A DNA stretch of 64,000 nucleotides from Oceanobacillus kimchii X50 (lineage in GTDB: Bacteria; Bacillota; Bacilli; Bacillales; Amphibacillaceae), in assembly GCF_000340475.1 (NCBI RefSeq), contig NZ_CM001792.1, positions 3,248,592-3,312,591 on the forward strand, written 5' to 3'. Shown here one piece after another: positions 25,981 through 34,025 of this stretch; positions within the stretch are counted from its first letter, which is position 1; every line of letters starts with the position of its first letter. The notes under the pieces were generated by a model, which saw only the letters and a program-made list of their open reading frames with translations, was not told where the DNA came from and did no database searches. A program made the position numbers and the translations under genes.

Positions 25981-26389
25981 GATGTAACACTCCTTCTAGC
26001 CAATCATATACAGCTCGTTGCTGATATCCTCTTGGCGACTGCTCAATTTTTAGTACAGGATGAGAGCTTCCATAAAAAACAGATAACTTATCCACAGCTT
26101 TACAGAATAAATCGTCACCACCAAATTGCGTATCTCCCGTTCCGAAGATTACCATATTTGATGGTTTATACCCAATTTCCCAGACAAAGTCTTTTACTTC
26201 ATCTGGTGTTGCTCCTTTCTCCCAAGTAAACGTACCTAGGAACACCAAATCATACGTTTCTGGATGGAAGGGAGCATCGATACCGATTCGATGCAAATCC
26301 ACTTCAATTCCATCCTTTTGTAAATAATCTCGGATCATCAAAGCAACTTCTTCTGTATTACCACTATAAGTTAGATAGGCTATTATCAT
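25961..26389 (-). CDS. nrdI: NrdI flavodoxin-like activator of ribonucleotide reductase
   Basis: A 142-aa flavodoxin-like protein that supplies oxidant for assembling the Mn2-tyrosyl radical in class Ib reductases. It begins MIIAYLTYSGNTEEVA (FMN phosphate loop) and contains LGTFTWEKGATPDEV and IFGTGDTQFGGDDLFC, the glycine-rich 90s loop. The frame extends upstream to 26407 inside nrdE, but the ATG at 26389 starts 2 nt after the nrdE stop and gives the normal NrdI N-terminus; no strong ribosome binding site is seen, so translation is probably coupled to nrdE. The E-I-F order differs from the I-E-F order of B. subtilis. Confidence 0.9.
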   Translation of the reverse strand: MIIAYLTYSGNTEEVALMIRDYLQKDGIEVDLHRIGIDAPFHPETYDLVFLGTFTWEKGATPDEVKDFVWEIGYKPSNMVIFGTGDTQFGGDDLFCKAVDKLSVFYGSSHPVLKIEQSPRGYQQRAVYDWLEGVLHHAKSYA

Positions 26390-26391
26390 CC

Positions 26392-28626
26392 TCAACTTGA
26401 ACACCACTCACATTCTTCAATATCATTGGATGTAGAACGTACATAATAGGTAGTTTTTAAACCCTCTCTCCATGCTTGTTTATGGAGATCTAACAATACT
26501 GATGCTTTTATTGTGTTTGGAACATAGAAGTTAAAAGAGATACTTTGGTCAATGTGTTTCTGCCGTTTCGCATTTTGTTTTACGGAAAAGCGTTGATCCA
26601 CAATATACGCAGATCGACGATAAACATTATACGTACGATGATCTAACTCAGGTGCTGTTACAGGAATCTTGAAGTCTTTCTTCTCTTCGTAATAGAATAC
26701 CTGAAAGATTGGATCGATACTAGCTGTTGAACCAGCAATCATTGCAGTAGTGGAATTTGGAGCTACTGCCATAAGATATCCATTACGCATCCCATGTTGT
26801 TTGACATCAGCTTTTAATTCATCCCACTTACTTCCTGTATATCCTTTTTGGTCAAAGTACTCTCCGGTTTGCCATTTGCTTCCTTCATAGACTGGATAAT
26901 GACCTTTTTCCTTACTTAATTCCATGCTGCTTTGAATAGTTAAATATGCAATTTGTTCATATAATTCATCTGCATACGCAACGGCTTGATCTGACTCCCA
27001 AGCAATACCTTTTAGTGCCAATAAATGATGCCAGCCAAACGTTCCTAATCCAATTGCACGATATTTTCTATTTGTAATTTCTGCTTGTTTAATTGGTAAT
27101 GTATTTATATCAATCACATTATCCAACATACGAACTTGAATTGGAATAAGTCTTTCTAGTACTTCGTTTTTCACTGCTCTACCTAAATTAACAGAACTTA
27201 AGTTACAAACCACATAGTCTCCAGACTTAAATTTCTTTACAATTGTATTCTCATTTTCTAAGAACTCTTCTACGAACTCGGTTGGAGATTGATTTTGTGT
27301 AATCTCTGTACATAGATTAGAACAATAGATTAAGCCTTCATGGGAATTTGCATTTTGACGATTCACTTCATCACGGTAAAACATAAACGGTGTTCCTGAT
27401 TCTAATTGTGATTTCATCAAACGTTTCATAATCTCAATAGCAGGCACTTTACGTTTCGATAACGCTTCATTTGCAATACATTCTTCATATTTTCTTCTAA
27501 AGCTTCCGCTACCTTTTTGTTCATCATAGAAATCTTCTAGAGAATATCCCATTACTTGTCTTACTTCATGTGGATCAAACAGGTACCAATCTCCGCGATT
27601 TTCTACTTGTTCCATAAAGTAATCCGGTAAGCATACACCAGTAAAGATATCGTGAGCACGCATACGATCGTCACCGTTGTTTAACTTTAAATCAAGGAAT
27701 GACTCAATATCTTGATGCCAAACATCTAAATAAATGGCAATTGCACCTTTTCGAGTACCAAGTTGATCAACACTTACCGCTGTATTATTCAGTTGTTTAA
27801 TCCATGGTACAACGCCACTCGACATTCCTTTGAATCCTTTAATAGAACTACCTCTTGCACGGATTTTCCCCATATAAACACCAATACCGCCACCGTTTTT
27901 AGAGAGCTTAGCAATATCGGTATTGCTATCATAAATAGATTGTAAGCTATCATCGACAGTATCTATGAAACAACTAGATAATTGACCATGTGTCTTTCCA
28001 GCATTTGTGAGCGTTGGTGTAGCTACTGTCATATATAAATTACTTAGCGCCCAATATGCTTCTAAAACGTACTCTTGACGTTTGTCTGCTGGTTCATCTT
28101 GCATAATATGCATAGCAATGACCATCCATCTTTCTTGAGGTAATTCATACACATTTTTTTCATGATCGGTAGCCAAATAACGAGTCGCTACAGTGTATAT
28201 TCCGAGATAATTAAATAATTGGTCCCGTTCAGGTTGAATAGCTTTTCCGAACGCTTCAATATCATCTTTAGCATATTTTTGTAAAAGGTTAGGCGTATAA
28301 ATACCTTTTTCCGTTAATTGTTCTAACAATGCGTAGAAAGAGCCGTAAGACCCTTCTGTATAACCTCTATTTTTGCTAGCTTCACGATATAATTTTTCTA
28401 CATAGATACGCGCAGCCGCAAAACCCCAATTAGGACTAGCTTCATCCATGTTTTCTAAAGCAACATTAATAAGCGCATCCTCTAACTTAGCTTCTGAACT
28501 ATTTGTATGAATAATTTTCTCTGCTTTCTCATACCATTCATCTTTGTTTATATTCAGATTTTGACTTGCTTTTTCTACCTTTTGCCAAGCTGATGCTTCC
28601 AACGTTGTTCCAATGTCCATTGTCAT
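26392..28626 (-). CDS. nrdE: Ribonucleotide reductase large subunit
   Basis: The 744-aa catalytic alpha subunit reducing NDPs to dNDPs. Active-site cysteines are visible in LSSCFIDTVDDS, SNLCTEIT and VVCNLSSVNL, the radical-transfer tyrosines in the NSTTAMIAGSTASIDPIF region, and the thioredoxin-reducible C-terminal pair in ECEWCSS. No complete ATP-cone is evident, only a short N-terminal segment (about 1-60), so dATP activity control may be absent, as in class Ib. ATG 28626 is preceded by AGGAGGG. Regulation: tandem NrdR boxes and a long structured leader with an internal terminator. Confidence 0.95.
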   Translation of the reverse strand: MTMDIGTTLEASAWQKVEKASQNLNINKDEWYEKAEKIIHTNSSEAKLEDALINVALENMDEASPNWGFAAARIYVEKLYREASKNRGYTEGSYGSFYALLEQLTEKGIYTPNLLQKYAKDDIEAFGKAIQPERDQLFNYLGIYTVATRYLATDHEKNVYELPQERWMVIAMHIMQDEPADKRQEYVLEAYWALSNLYMTVATPTLTNAGKTHGQLSSCFIDTVDDSLQSIYDSNTDIAKLSKNGGGIGVYMGKIRARGSSIKGFKGMSSGVVPWIKQLNNTAVSVDQLGTRKGAIAIYLDVWHQDIESFLDLKLNNGDDRMRAHDIFTGVCLPDYFMEQVENRGDWYLFDPHEVRQVMGYSLEDFYDEQKGSGSFRRKYEECIANEALSKRKVPAIEIMKRLMKSQLESGTPFMFYRDEVNRQNANSHEGLIYCSNLCTEITQNQSPTEFVEEFLENENTIVKKFKSGDYVVCNLSSVNLGRAVKNEVLERLIPIQVRMLDNVIDINTLPIKQAEITNRKYRAIGLGTFGWHHLLALKGIAWESDQAVAYADELYEQIAYLTIQSSMELSKEKGHYPVYEGSKWQTGEYFDQKGYTGSKWDELKADVKQHGMRNGYLMAVAPNSTTAMIAGSTASIDPIFQVFYYEEKKDFKIPVTAPELDHRTYNVYRRSAYIVDQRFSVKQNAKRQKHIDQSISFNFYVPNTIKASVLLDLHKQAWREGLKTTYYVRSTSNDIEECEWCSS

Positions 28627-28663
28627 ATTTACGCCCTCCTAAAAATCAAAAATTATGTATAAA

Positions 28664-28696
28664 TAAAAAAACCAATCTCCCTATCTAGAGATCGGT
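28664..28696 (-). terminator. Terminator hairpin inside the nrdE leader
   Basis: On the minus strand CCGATCTC / GAGATTGG (with G-U pairs) followed by TTTTTTTAT, 38 nt before the nrdE start codon and downstream of the promoter region. Its location upstream of the gene it shares a strand with means it can only act as an attenuator. Confidence 0.75.
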
Positions 28697-28922
28697 TGTT
28701 AATGACAGATAATTTACTCTATCTTCACCATCTCTTCACGAGGAGATATCAAACTACTTCTTGTTAGGTAGTCTCTTAACTTTTTCAGCTTTTGTTAGAC
28801 CTTCTTAACTTACCATTTGAACATCTAGAAATTCTCGTTCTTCCAGCTAAAAGTTTATTGGAATATTCACTTTATTCCTTTGAAAACCAATGAAACACCA
28901 TTGTGGCATTGCCTCAACAAGA
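28697..28922 (-). ncRNA. Structured nrdE leader RNA of unknown class
   Basis: Between the NrdR boxes and the leader terminator the minus strand can form several stems: GGAATA / TATTCC (28860-28878); a long-range stem of AAACTTTTAGCT (complement of 28845-28856) with AGCTGAAAAAGTT (complement of 28778-28790); GACTAC / GTAGTT (28752-28774); and ATCTC / GAGAT (28730-28747). The last stem's GAGAT can instead pair with ATCTC of the terminator, giving an antiterminator. No known riboswitch consensus was recognised. Confidence 0.5.
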
Positions 28923-28970
28923 ACACAATATATAGTATTGTTGTTAGTTATCGATTTCTATATCTTGTAT
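28923..28970 (-). promoter_or_regulatory. Tandem NrdR boxes of the nrd operon
   Basis: The box at 28923-28938 (ACACAATATATAGTAT) matches the NrdR consensus acaCwAtATaTwGtgt at 15 of 16 positions on the minus strand. A weaker box at 28955-28970 keeps the core CTATATCTTG. Their centres are 32 bp apart, the helical-phase spacing known for NrdR pairs. NrdR represses ribonucleotide reductase genes when (d)ATP is high. Confidence 0.8.
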
Positions 28971-29447
28971 TAAACTCTAGCACATAACAATTTTATAATC
29001 AATAGATATTAATAATTATATTAAATCATTTTCCAGTAACGAAAACTAATTTTTTACCACTTTTCTATTATGACAAATCAAGCTCAAGAAGGAAACTAAT
29101 CTGATGATAATGAAACTTTTCTGATATTTTATTTTGCTGATCTATCCTAATAGAACCAACAATACTTGGTTTGTATTTGTTAAATTTTAATATTTTTAAT
29201 TAATTCGTCATATGACATTCCGATTTAGAGGACTAGCCAGCTCTGATTATAATAGACGGCATCCTCCTACTCAAAATAGCAGATCTTGAAACTTCCATTC
29301 AGAAATTATGTATTTTTTTTCAAGCTAGCTAAACAACACTGTTTGCAATGGAAATCAAACAGTGTAACATTCAGATTTCTTATTAATTAAGGTTTATACC
29401 TCTTTCATTGCTAGGGAAGCGTTTATTTAATTAGTACAAAAATAAAT
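28971..29447. other. Non-coding stretch upstream of the nrd operon
   Basis: About 480 bp with no supported gene. It contains a perfect 10-bp inverted repeat, ACACTGTTTG (29336-29345) and CAAACAGTGT (29356-29365), without a T run. It may belong to the nrd control region or be the 3' region of the YetF-like gene, whose transcript ends here. Confidence 0.4.
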
Positions 29448-30041
29448 TTAACGCAAATGTTTGGGAGGACTTGTCTTATGTTCTTTTTGACGTACCTCAA
29501 CAAATAGTTCATCAGAGAAATCAGCTTGTTTTTCTCTCGGTATATAGTGAAAAAGCATTTGTTTCAATTCTTCAATATCTTTCTTTGTAGCTGGCTTTGC
29601 TTCCTCTTTTAATATAAAACCAATTCTTCCATTAGATTCTAACGTTGCCCAGCGAATATCTTTTATGCTAGAAACATTTTGTTGTCGTAAGTTCATTTCC
29701 AATTGATCAACAGTTAATCGAAGTTTACGAAGATTTGTTTCATTAAGTAGTCCATCTTCAATCACAACAATAGATTTTCCAGTTAAAAATTTCTCTAACT
29801 TATCACTTTTTATTTGTATAAATTCCATAACAATTAAAGTTAATATTAAAATTAGTCCTACACCAATAGTAACCCAAACACTTTTTCCTGCAATAGGTTG
29901 TATTAATAATGAGCCAATCCCAATCATAATCACTGTTTGAGCAAGTGTCATTTGTGAGATTGATTTTCGTCCTGCTATACGCAATAGTAAGGTTCCTGCA
30001 ACTACAATTAATACTGCTTTCCAAATCCAATCCCATTCCAT
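29448..30041 (-). CDS. DUF421 / YetF-like membrane protein
   Basis: A 197-aa protein of the YetF/YcaP family. Three N-terminal helices (about 5-80) are followed by the cytoplasmic DUF421 domain with the typical opening LEKFLTGKSIVVIEDGLL and the motif LRKLRLTVDQLEMNLRQQNVSSIKDI. The last 30 residues are charged and not conserved. Family members sit in the membrane of sporulating bacteria and some affect spore germination, but the activity is unknown. GAAAGGA is too close to the ATG at 30050 and well spaced from the ATG at 30041. It is monocistronic. Confidence 0.85.
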   Translation of the reverse strand: MEWDWIWKAVLIVVAGTLLLRIAGRKSISQMTLAQTVIMIGIGSLLIQPIAGKSVWVTIGVGLILILTLIVMEFIQIKSDKLEKFLTGKSIVVIEDGLLNETNLRKLRLTVDQLEMNLRQQNVSSIKDIRWATLESNGRIGFILKEEAKPATKKDIEELKQMLFHYIPREKQADFSDELFVEVRQKEHKTSPPKHLR

Positions 30042-30050
30042 CAATATCAT

Positions 30051-30387
30051 TCCTTTCGGTAATTAGCTTGACTCTGTTGTTTATTTTTATTCATCTAATA
30101 AGTCAACTTACGCTACAAACTATTTAAAGTAATTTATTTAAGAAGATTCCTTTTCCCATAGAAAAATCGGTACCTTAACTGTCACACCACATCTTATAAA
30201 ACTTTTACGTGAAGTTATTTATTTGCATCAAGAAAGGTAAAAATTGATAAAATATATTTATTTTTTGGATATGTAATAAAATAATTAAGTGAAACTTCGT
30301 TCTGTGGGAGTGTCGTTCCCACTTACCCACTTTCGCTACTCCTCATTGTCTCAAAGTGGAGATACTCTATTCAGTTACATGCAGGAT
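30051..30387. other. Intergenic stretch, hairpin but no gene
   Basis: No supported reading frame. A hairpin GTGGGA / TCCCAC with a 7-nt loop lies near 30304-30323, followed by sequence with further short repeats (CCCACTTTC, CAAAGTGGAG). It could be a decayed repeat or a small RNA; nothing decides between them. Confidence 0.3.
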
Positions 30388-30421
30388 AAAAAGGAACCTT
30401 TTGAATATCTTAGGTCCCTTC
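30388..30421 (-). terminator. Terminator of the catalase gene
   Basis: AAGGAACC / GGTCCCTT stem with one mismatch; the minus-strand 3' side is TTTTTAT. It follows the catalase stop at 30430. Confidence 0.7.
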
Positions 30422-30429
30422 TTAAACAC

Positions 30430-32487
30430 TTATGATATTGTTCTATTCCAAAAGCGATGTGCGGCAACTGCGTCTATGAATTGCTTCGAAAAATGCTCCG
30501 GTTGGTGAGTACTTATAATGACACCTAATTTACTTGGAAATTGTTTTTGATTAAACCATTGTTCTCCTTCATTAGAGACTCCAATTGGTTTATAGTGATC
30601 GAATGCTTCCTGCATAAACATTTTAGCATTTTTCTCAAACATTTTATCCGCTTTGGTTCCTCCTGCAATATACACAGCATCAAACACTACCGATGAATCT
30701 GTAACAAACGTATGCATAGATGCTAGTTGACTATTATCATCTGCTAAAATCGGACCTAATTTATCACTTAATATCGCTACTTGAATCCCTGCTGCTTGTA
30801 TATTTTCAATAATTCTTTTTACTTCGACTCCATTAAATCCTTCTGAAATAATGACAGCAATTTTTCGAGTATTTGGTAACTTAGGTGTGTTTTCTTGACT
30901 TAATGCTGGGGAGGATTTTGTCACCTTACTTTGAACATCTGCTGAAGGTACATTTACATCAATTTTTTCTGCAATTGCATTGGCTAGCTCATAATCAACT
31001 TTAGCAAACATATCAACCACCTTTTGTTGGATTGGTTTATGTTGCACTTTCCCTAGTTCGAATCGAAAAGCATCAATAATATGTTGTTTTTCAGCATCAC
31101 TCATACTATTCCAAAATAACTTTGATTGACTAAAATGATCTTCAAAACTTTTGCTTCTTGCCCTAATTTTACGTCCATCGATTTTTTCTTGATAATGAGC
31201 AAAACCACCATTCTCTTCATCTACAGTATGGGGTGAATTATTAGCTAGAGAATTATTTCTATAGGAAACCTGTCCTTTATTAATCGTTTGCCGATGAAAT
31301 CCATCACGTTGATTATTATGGAATGGACATACTGGTCGATTAATTGGTATCTCATGAAAATTCGGACCTCCTAATCGAAGTAATTGTGTATCCGTATAGG
31401 AAAACAAACGCGTTTGAAGCAGTGGATCATTTGTAAAATCAATTCCAGACACCACATTACCTACATGAAAAGCGACTTGTTCAGTCTCTGCAAAAACATT
31501 ATCTACATTTCTGTTTAAAGTCATTTTACCAATAATTCGCACTGGAACATCCTCTTCTGGCCATATTTTAGTTGCATCAAGGATATCAAAATCAAATGCA
31601 AATTCGTCTTTTTCTTCTAAAATTTGTACCCCAAGCTCATATTCAGGGTAGTTTCCCATGTTAATCGACTCCCAAAGATCACGACGATTATAATCAGGAT
31701 CCTTCCCTCCAAGTTTTTGGGCTTCATCCCAAACTAGCGAATGAGTGCCTAGTACTGGTTTCCAATGAAACTTAATAAAATGAGCTTTTCCTTCATCATT
31801 AACAAATCGAAATGTGTGTACACCAAAACCTTCCATCATTCGGAAACTCCGAGGAATAGCTCTATCACTCATAAGCCACATAACCATATGGGCAGTCTCC
31901 TGGTTTTGAGAAACCCAATCCCAGAATGTATCATGAGCAGCACTTGCTTGAGGCATTTCATTATGTGGTTCTGGCTTTATGGCATGAACTACATCTGGAA
32001 ATTTTATACCATCTTGAATAAAAAATACTGGAATATTATTCGCCACTAAATCAAAGTTTCCTTCTTCTGTATAGAATTTCGTGGCAAACCCTCTAGCATC
32101 TCTAGGTGTATCCATCGATCCTCTAGAACCGACAACGGTAGAAAATCGAACAAAGACAGGTGTTTTTATACTTGGATCTTGTAGAAATTTTGCTTTTGTG
32201 TAAGGTTTCATTGACTCATATACTTGAAATTCCCCATGAGCAGCAAAACCACGCGCATGTACAACACGTTCTGGTATACGCTCGTGATCAAAGTGAGTCA
32301 TTTTCTCACGGAAATGGAAATCTTCTATTAAGGTGGGTCCTCTTTCACCGGCTGTTAAAGATAATTCATCTTCGGTTAACTTAACTCCTTGATTAGTGGT
32401 GAGCTCTTTGTCCTCACTATCAGCACTTCGATAATATTCTAACTGATCGTTTTTACTATTTGAATTAATTTCTTTATCTTCATTCAT
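30430..32487 (-). CDS. katE: Large-subunit catalase with C-terminal DJ-1/GATase-like domain
   Basis: A 685-aa clade-2 catalase (HPII/KatE type, the length of B. subtilis KatE), converting hydrogen peroxide to water and oxygen. Visible: catalytic His in [12 protein letters not shown], the Asn region [13 protein letters not shown], the heme-ligand Tyr in [18 protein letters not shown], and [14 protein letters not shown]. The C-terminal flavodoxin/class-I amidotransferase-like domain (about 540-685) begins at [13 protein letters not shown]. The first 45 residues are a variable polar extension. AAAGGAG lies 11 nt before the ATG. In B. subtilis this enzyme belongs to the sigma-B stress regulon; no sigma-B promoter was identified here. 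Confidence 0.95.
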   Translation of the reverse strand: MNEDKEINSNSKNDQLEYYRSADSEDKELTTNQGVKLTEDELSLTAGERGPTLIEDFHFREKMTHFDHERIPERVVHARGFAAHGEFQVYESMKPYTKAKFLQDPSIKTPVFVRFSTVVGSRGSMDTPRDARGFATKFYTEEGNFDLVANNIPVFFIQDGIKFPDVVHAIKPEPHNEMPQASAAHDTFWDWVSQNQETAHMVMWLMSDRAIPRSFRMMEGFGVHTFRFVNDEGKAHFIKFHWKPVLGTHSLVWDEAQKLGGKDPDYNRRDLWESINMGNYPEYELGVQILEEKDEFAFDFDILDATKIWPEEDVPVRIIGKMTLNRNVDNVFAETEQVAFHVGNVVSGIDFTNDPLLQTRLFSYTDTQLLRLGGPNFHEIPINRPVCPFHNNQRDGFHRQTINKGQVSYRNNSLANNSPHTVDEENGGFAHYQEKIDGRKIRARSKSFEDHFSQSKLFWNSMSDAEKQHIIDAFRFELGKVQHKPIQQKVVDMFAKVDYELANAIAEKIDVNVPSADVQSKVTKSSPALSQENTPKLPNTRKIAVIISEGFNGVEVKRIIENIQAAGIQVAILSDKLGPILADDNSQLASMHTFVTDSSVVFDAVYIAGGTKADKMFEKNAKMFMQEAFDHYKPIGVSNEGEQWFNQKQFPSKLGVIISTHQPEHFSKQFIDAVAAHRFWNRTIS

Positions 32488-32539
32488 GATCTGAGCAGCT
32501 CCTTTCTAAGTACTGTTATTTCAATTGACTAAAAAAGAA

Positions 32540-32572
32540 AATCTTAAAGCCCCTTCAAAAGAGAAGAGGCAT
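32540..32572 (-). terminator. Terminator of the coat protein gene
   Basis: Stem GCCTCTTC / GAAGGGGC on the minus strand, then TTTAAGATTTTCTTTTTT. Confidence 0.75.
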
Positions 32573-32578
32573 ACTCTT

Positions 32579-33214
32579 TTAATGTAAAGGTGGCTTGTTA
32601 GGGTTTTGTGATTGAACATTAGTAGGTGCATATCCTTCCTGCATCTGCATCATATCTTGCGGTGTAAGTTGTGGTACTTGGTAATAACCATGTTTGTTTT
32701 GATACAAAGAAATTTCATAAGCCATTTCAATACAGTTTGGAAGTGAATCCGCAAGAACTCTACGTACAACGGGGTTCGTGGTTTCTAATGCTGCTCCAGC
32801 TTTGACTGGTACACTTGCTTTAACAGCACTTAACATACCAAGAGCTATTGTTTCATCATTTACTTCTGCTGTTGCTTGCATTGGTTTTTTTGGTTGAGAC
32901 GCTTTTAATCCATAGGTAAATTGATTATCTTGATTCATTTTATAACTTTGGGTGGGCATTGAAGGATCCTGACCAGTTTTAAAACATTCTAAAGTAATAT
33001 TATATTCCTCTTTCATAAACGATTTTTGTCGCTCAAGTATATCTCGAAGTTCCGGGTCTCTAATTTGTTCACTCAGAAGTGTATATGTGTTTATAGTATT
33101 AATCGAACCTGATAAGACTTCATGAACATCAAACATTTCATGTCCCCCATGATTCATTTGGGGTGGAACAGCACTACTATTCATTTGTTCGTTTTGTTTT
33201 TGATTATTTTCCAT
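32579..33214 (-). CDS. CotF-like spore coat protein
   Basis: A 211-aa member of the CotF family, alpha-helical ferritin-like coat or spore-associated proteins. The core DVHEVLSGSINTINTYTLLSEQIRDPELRDILERQ and a second helical pair (LADSLPNCIEMAYEISLYQNKHGYY) are characteristic. The N-terminus is Gln/Asn/His rich and the C-terminus is Pro/Asn/Gln rich, as common for coat proteins. GAGGAGG lies 6 nt before the ATG at 33214, which is preferred to an upstream codon at 33229. Its presence indicates a spore former. A mother-cell sigma factor is expected, but no promoter was defined. Confidence 0.87.
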   Translation of the reverse strand: MENNQKQNEQMNSSAVPPQMNHGGHEMFDVHEVLSGSINTINTYTLLSEQIRDPELRDILERQKSFMKEEYNITLECFKTGQDPSMPTQSYKMNQDNQFTYGLKASQPKKPMQATAEVNDETIALGMLSAVKASVPVKAGAALETTNPVVRRVLADSLPNCIEMAYEISLYQNKHGYYQVPQLTPQDMMQMQEGYAPTNVQSQNPNKPPLH

Positions 33215-33447
33215 AATAATCCTCCTCATTAATTTAGTCTTACAATATATGTTGACTACATAAAGAAAAAATATGTATGTTATTTTCTTGTTAATGAAGT
33301 TTTAATTAGATAATAAGATTAATTCTGAACTGCTTCGAGCAGTTTTCTTCTCCCTATCTGCCAAATTATTGCCTCTTTTTCACTTCTTCATTTACTATTG
33401 TTACCCAATTGATAACAGAAAAGTTTAGGTTTTATTATATTTATCAT

Positions 33448-33486
33448 CAAAAAAGCTGCCGGAAATAAATAATTCCCGACAGCTTT
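33448..33486 (-). terminator. Terminator of the ParM/ParR-like operon
   Basis: AAAAAAGCTGCCGG / CCCGACAGCTTTTT, a strong stem with a T-rich minus-strand tail, right after the ParR-like stop codon. Confidence 0.85.
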
Positions 33487-33488
33487 TT

Positions 33489-34016
33489 CTATTTATTCAT
33501 ACTAGAGAAGAAATCTCCAAGCGGATCCTCTTCCTCTGCTTCTTCCTCTGTAGTTTCTTCGTTGTTATGAACATCTAACTCTCCAATATCGAAGTCATCT
33601 ATACGAAATTCAGTCGCAGCTGCAGATTCATGAAATTCTACAGGCGGGTCTTCTACGTGCCCTAGGTATTGATCAGCTTCTTCAATATCTTTGTTTAACG
33701 TTGTCATTATAGATGTAACTCTTTTTGGGTCTGTTAGAAGCTGATACAAAATAGAGCCAATCATAGCTTCTGAATGCTCATGCTTTAACCAGCTTTTCTG
33801 CTCTCTTGTTAATGGTTTAGGCAAAGGAACTGTTACAGTCTCTCTTTCTCGAACTACCGTCTCATGAATACCCTTTAAAACAAAATGTGCTATTTTACTC
33901 GAAAAGTTTCTTCTTTCTATATCTTTCAACTGTTGCAATTGTTTTAACAAATAATCTGGGGTGTCAGAGGGTACTCGAAATGTTATCGTTTGACCTCTTT
34001 CAATTTTCTTTACCAT
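33489..34016 (-). CDS. ParR-like DNA-binding adaptor
   Basis: A 175-aa protein 9 nt downstream of a ParM-like actin gene. Residues 8-50 (GQTITFRVPSDTPDYLLKQLQQLKDIERRNFSSKI) look like a ribbon-helix-helix DNA-binding domain. The last 40 residues are strongly acidic and end in DPLGDFFSSMNK, the kind of C-terminal motif by which ParR proteins cap ParM filaments. By analogy it would bind a centromere and attach it to the filament. The assignment rests on context and overall plan; no close family was recognised. AAGGTGATTAA precedes the ATG. Confidence 0.7.
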   Translation of the reverse strand: MVKKIERGQTITFRVPSDTPDYLLKQLQQLKDIERRNFSSKIAHFVLKGIHETVVRERETVTVPLPKPLTREQKSWLKHEHSEAMIGSILYQLLTDPKRVTSIMTTLNKDIEEADQYLGHVEDPPVEFHESAAATEFRIDDFDIGELDVHNNEETTEEEAEEEDPLGDFFSSMNK

Positions 34017-34025
34017 TTAATCACC

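Larger units (their letters stand above)
24821..26096. promoter_or_regulatory. Cluster of DnaA boxes across nrdF and nrdI
   Basis: Six perfect TTATCCACA 9-mers (either strand) lie in about 1.3 kb: 24821-24829, 25025-25033, 25472-25480, 25717-25725, 25859-25867 and 26088-26096. One-mismatch copies are at 24895, 25057, 25070 and 25771. At the window's composition I estimate about one perfect box per 80 kb by chance. All but the first are inside coding sequence. Whether DnaA binds here is unknown; possible roles are titration of DnaA or coupling of nrd expression to replication. Confidence 0.5.

Noticed and set aside
28697..28922. Group I intron in the nrdE leader (AAGAGACTACC resembles the R element; group I introns occur in Bacillus nrd genes)
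   Set aside because: No matching S element that would complete P7 was found, and the segment is upstream of the start codon rather than interrupting an exon.
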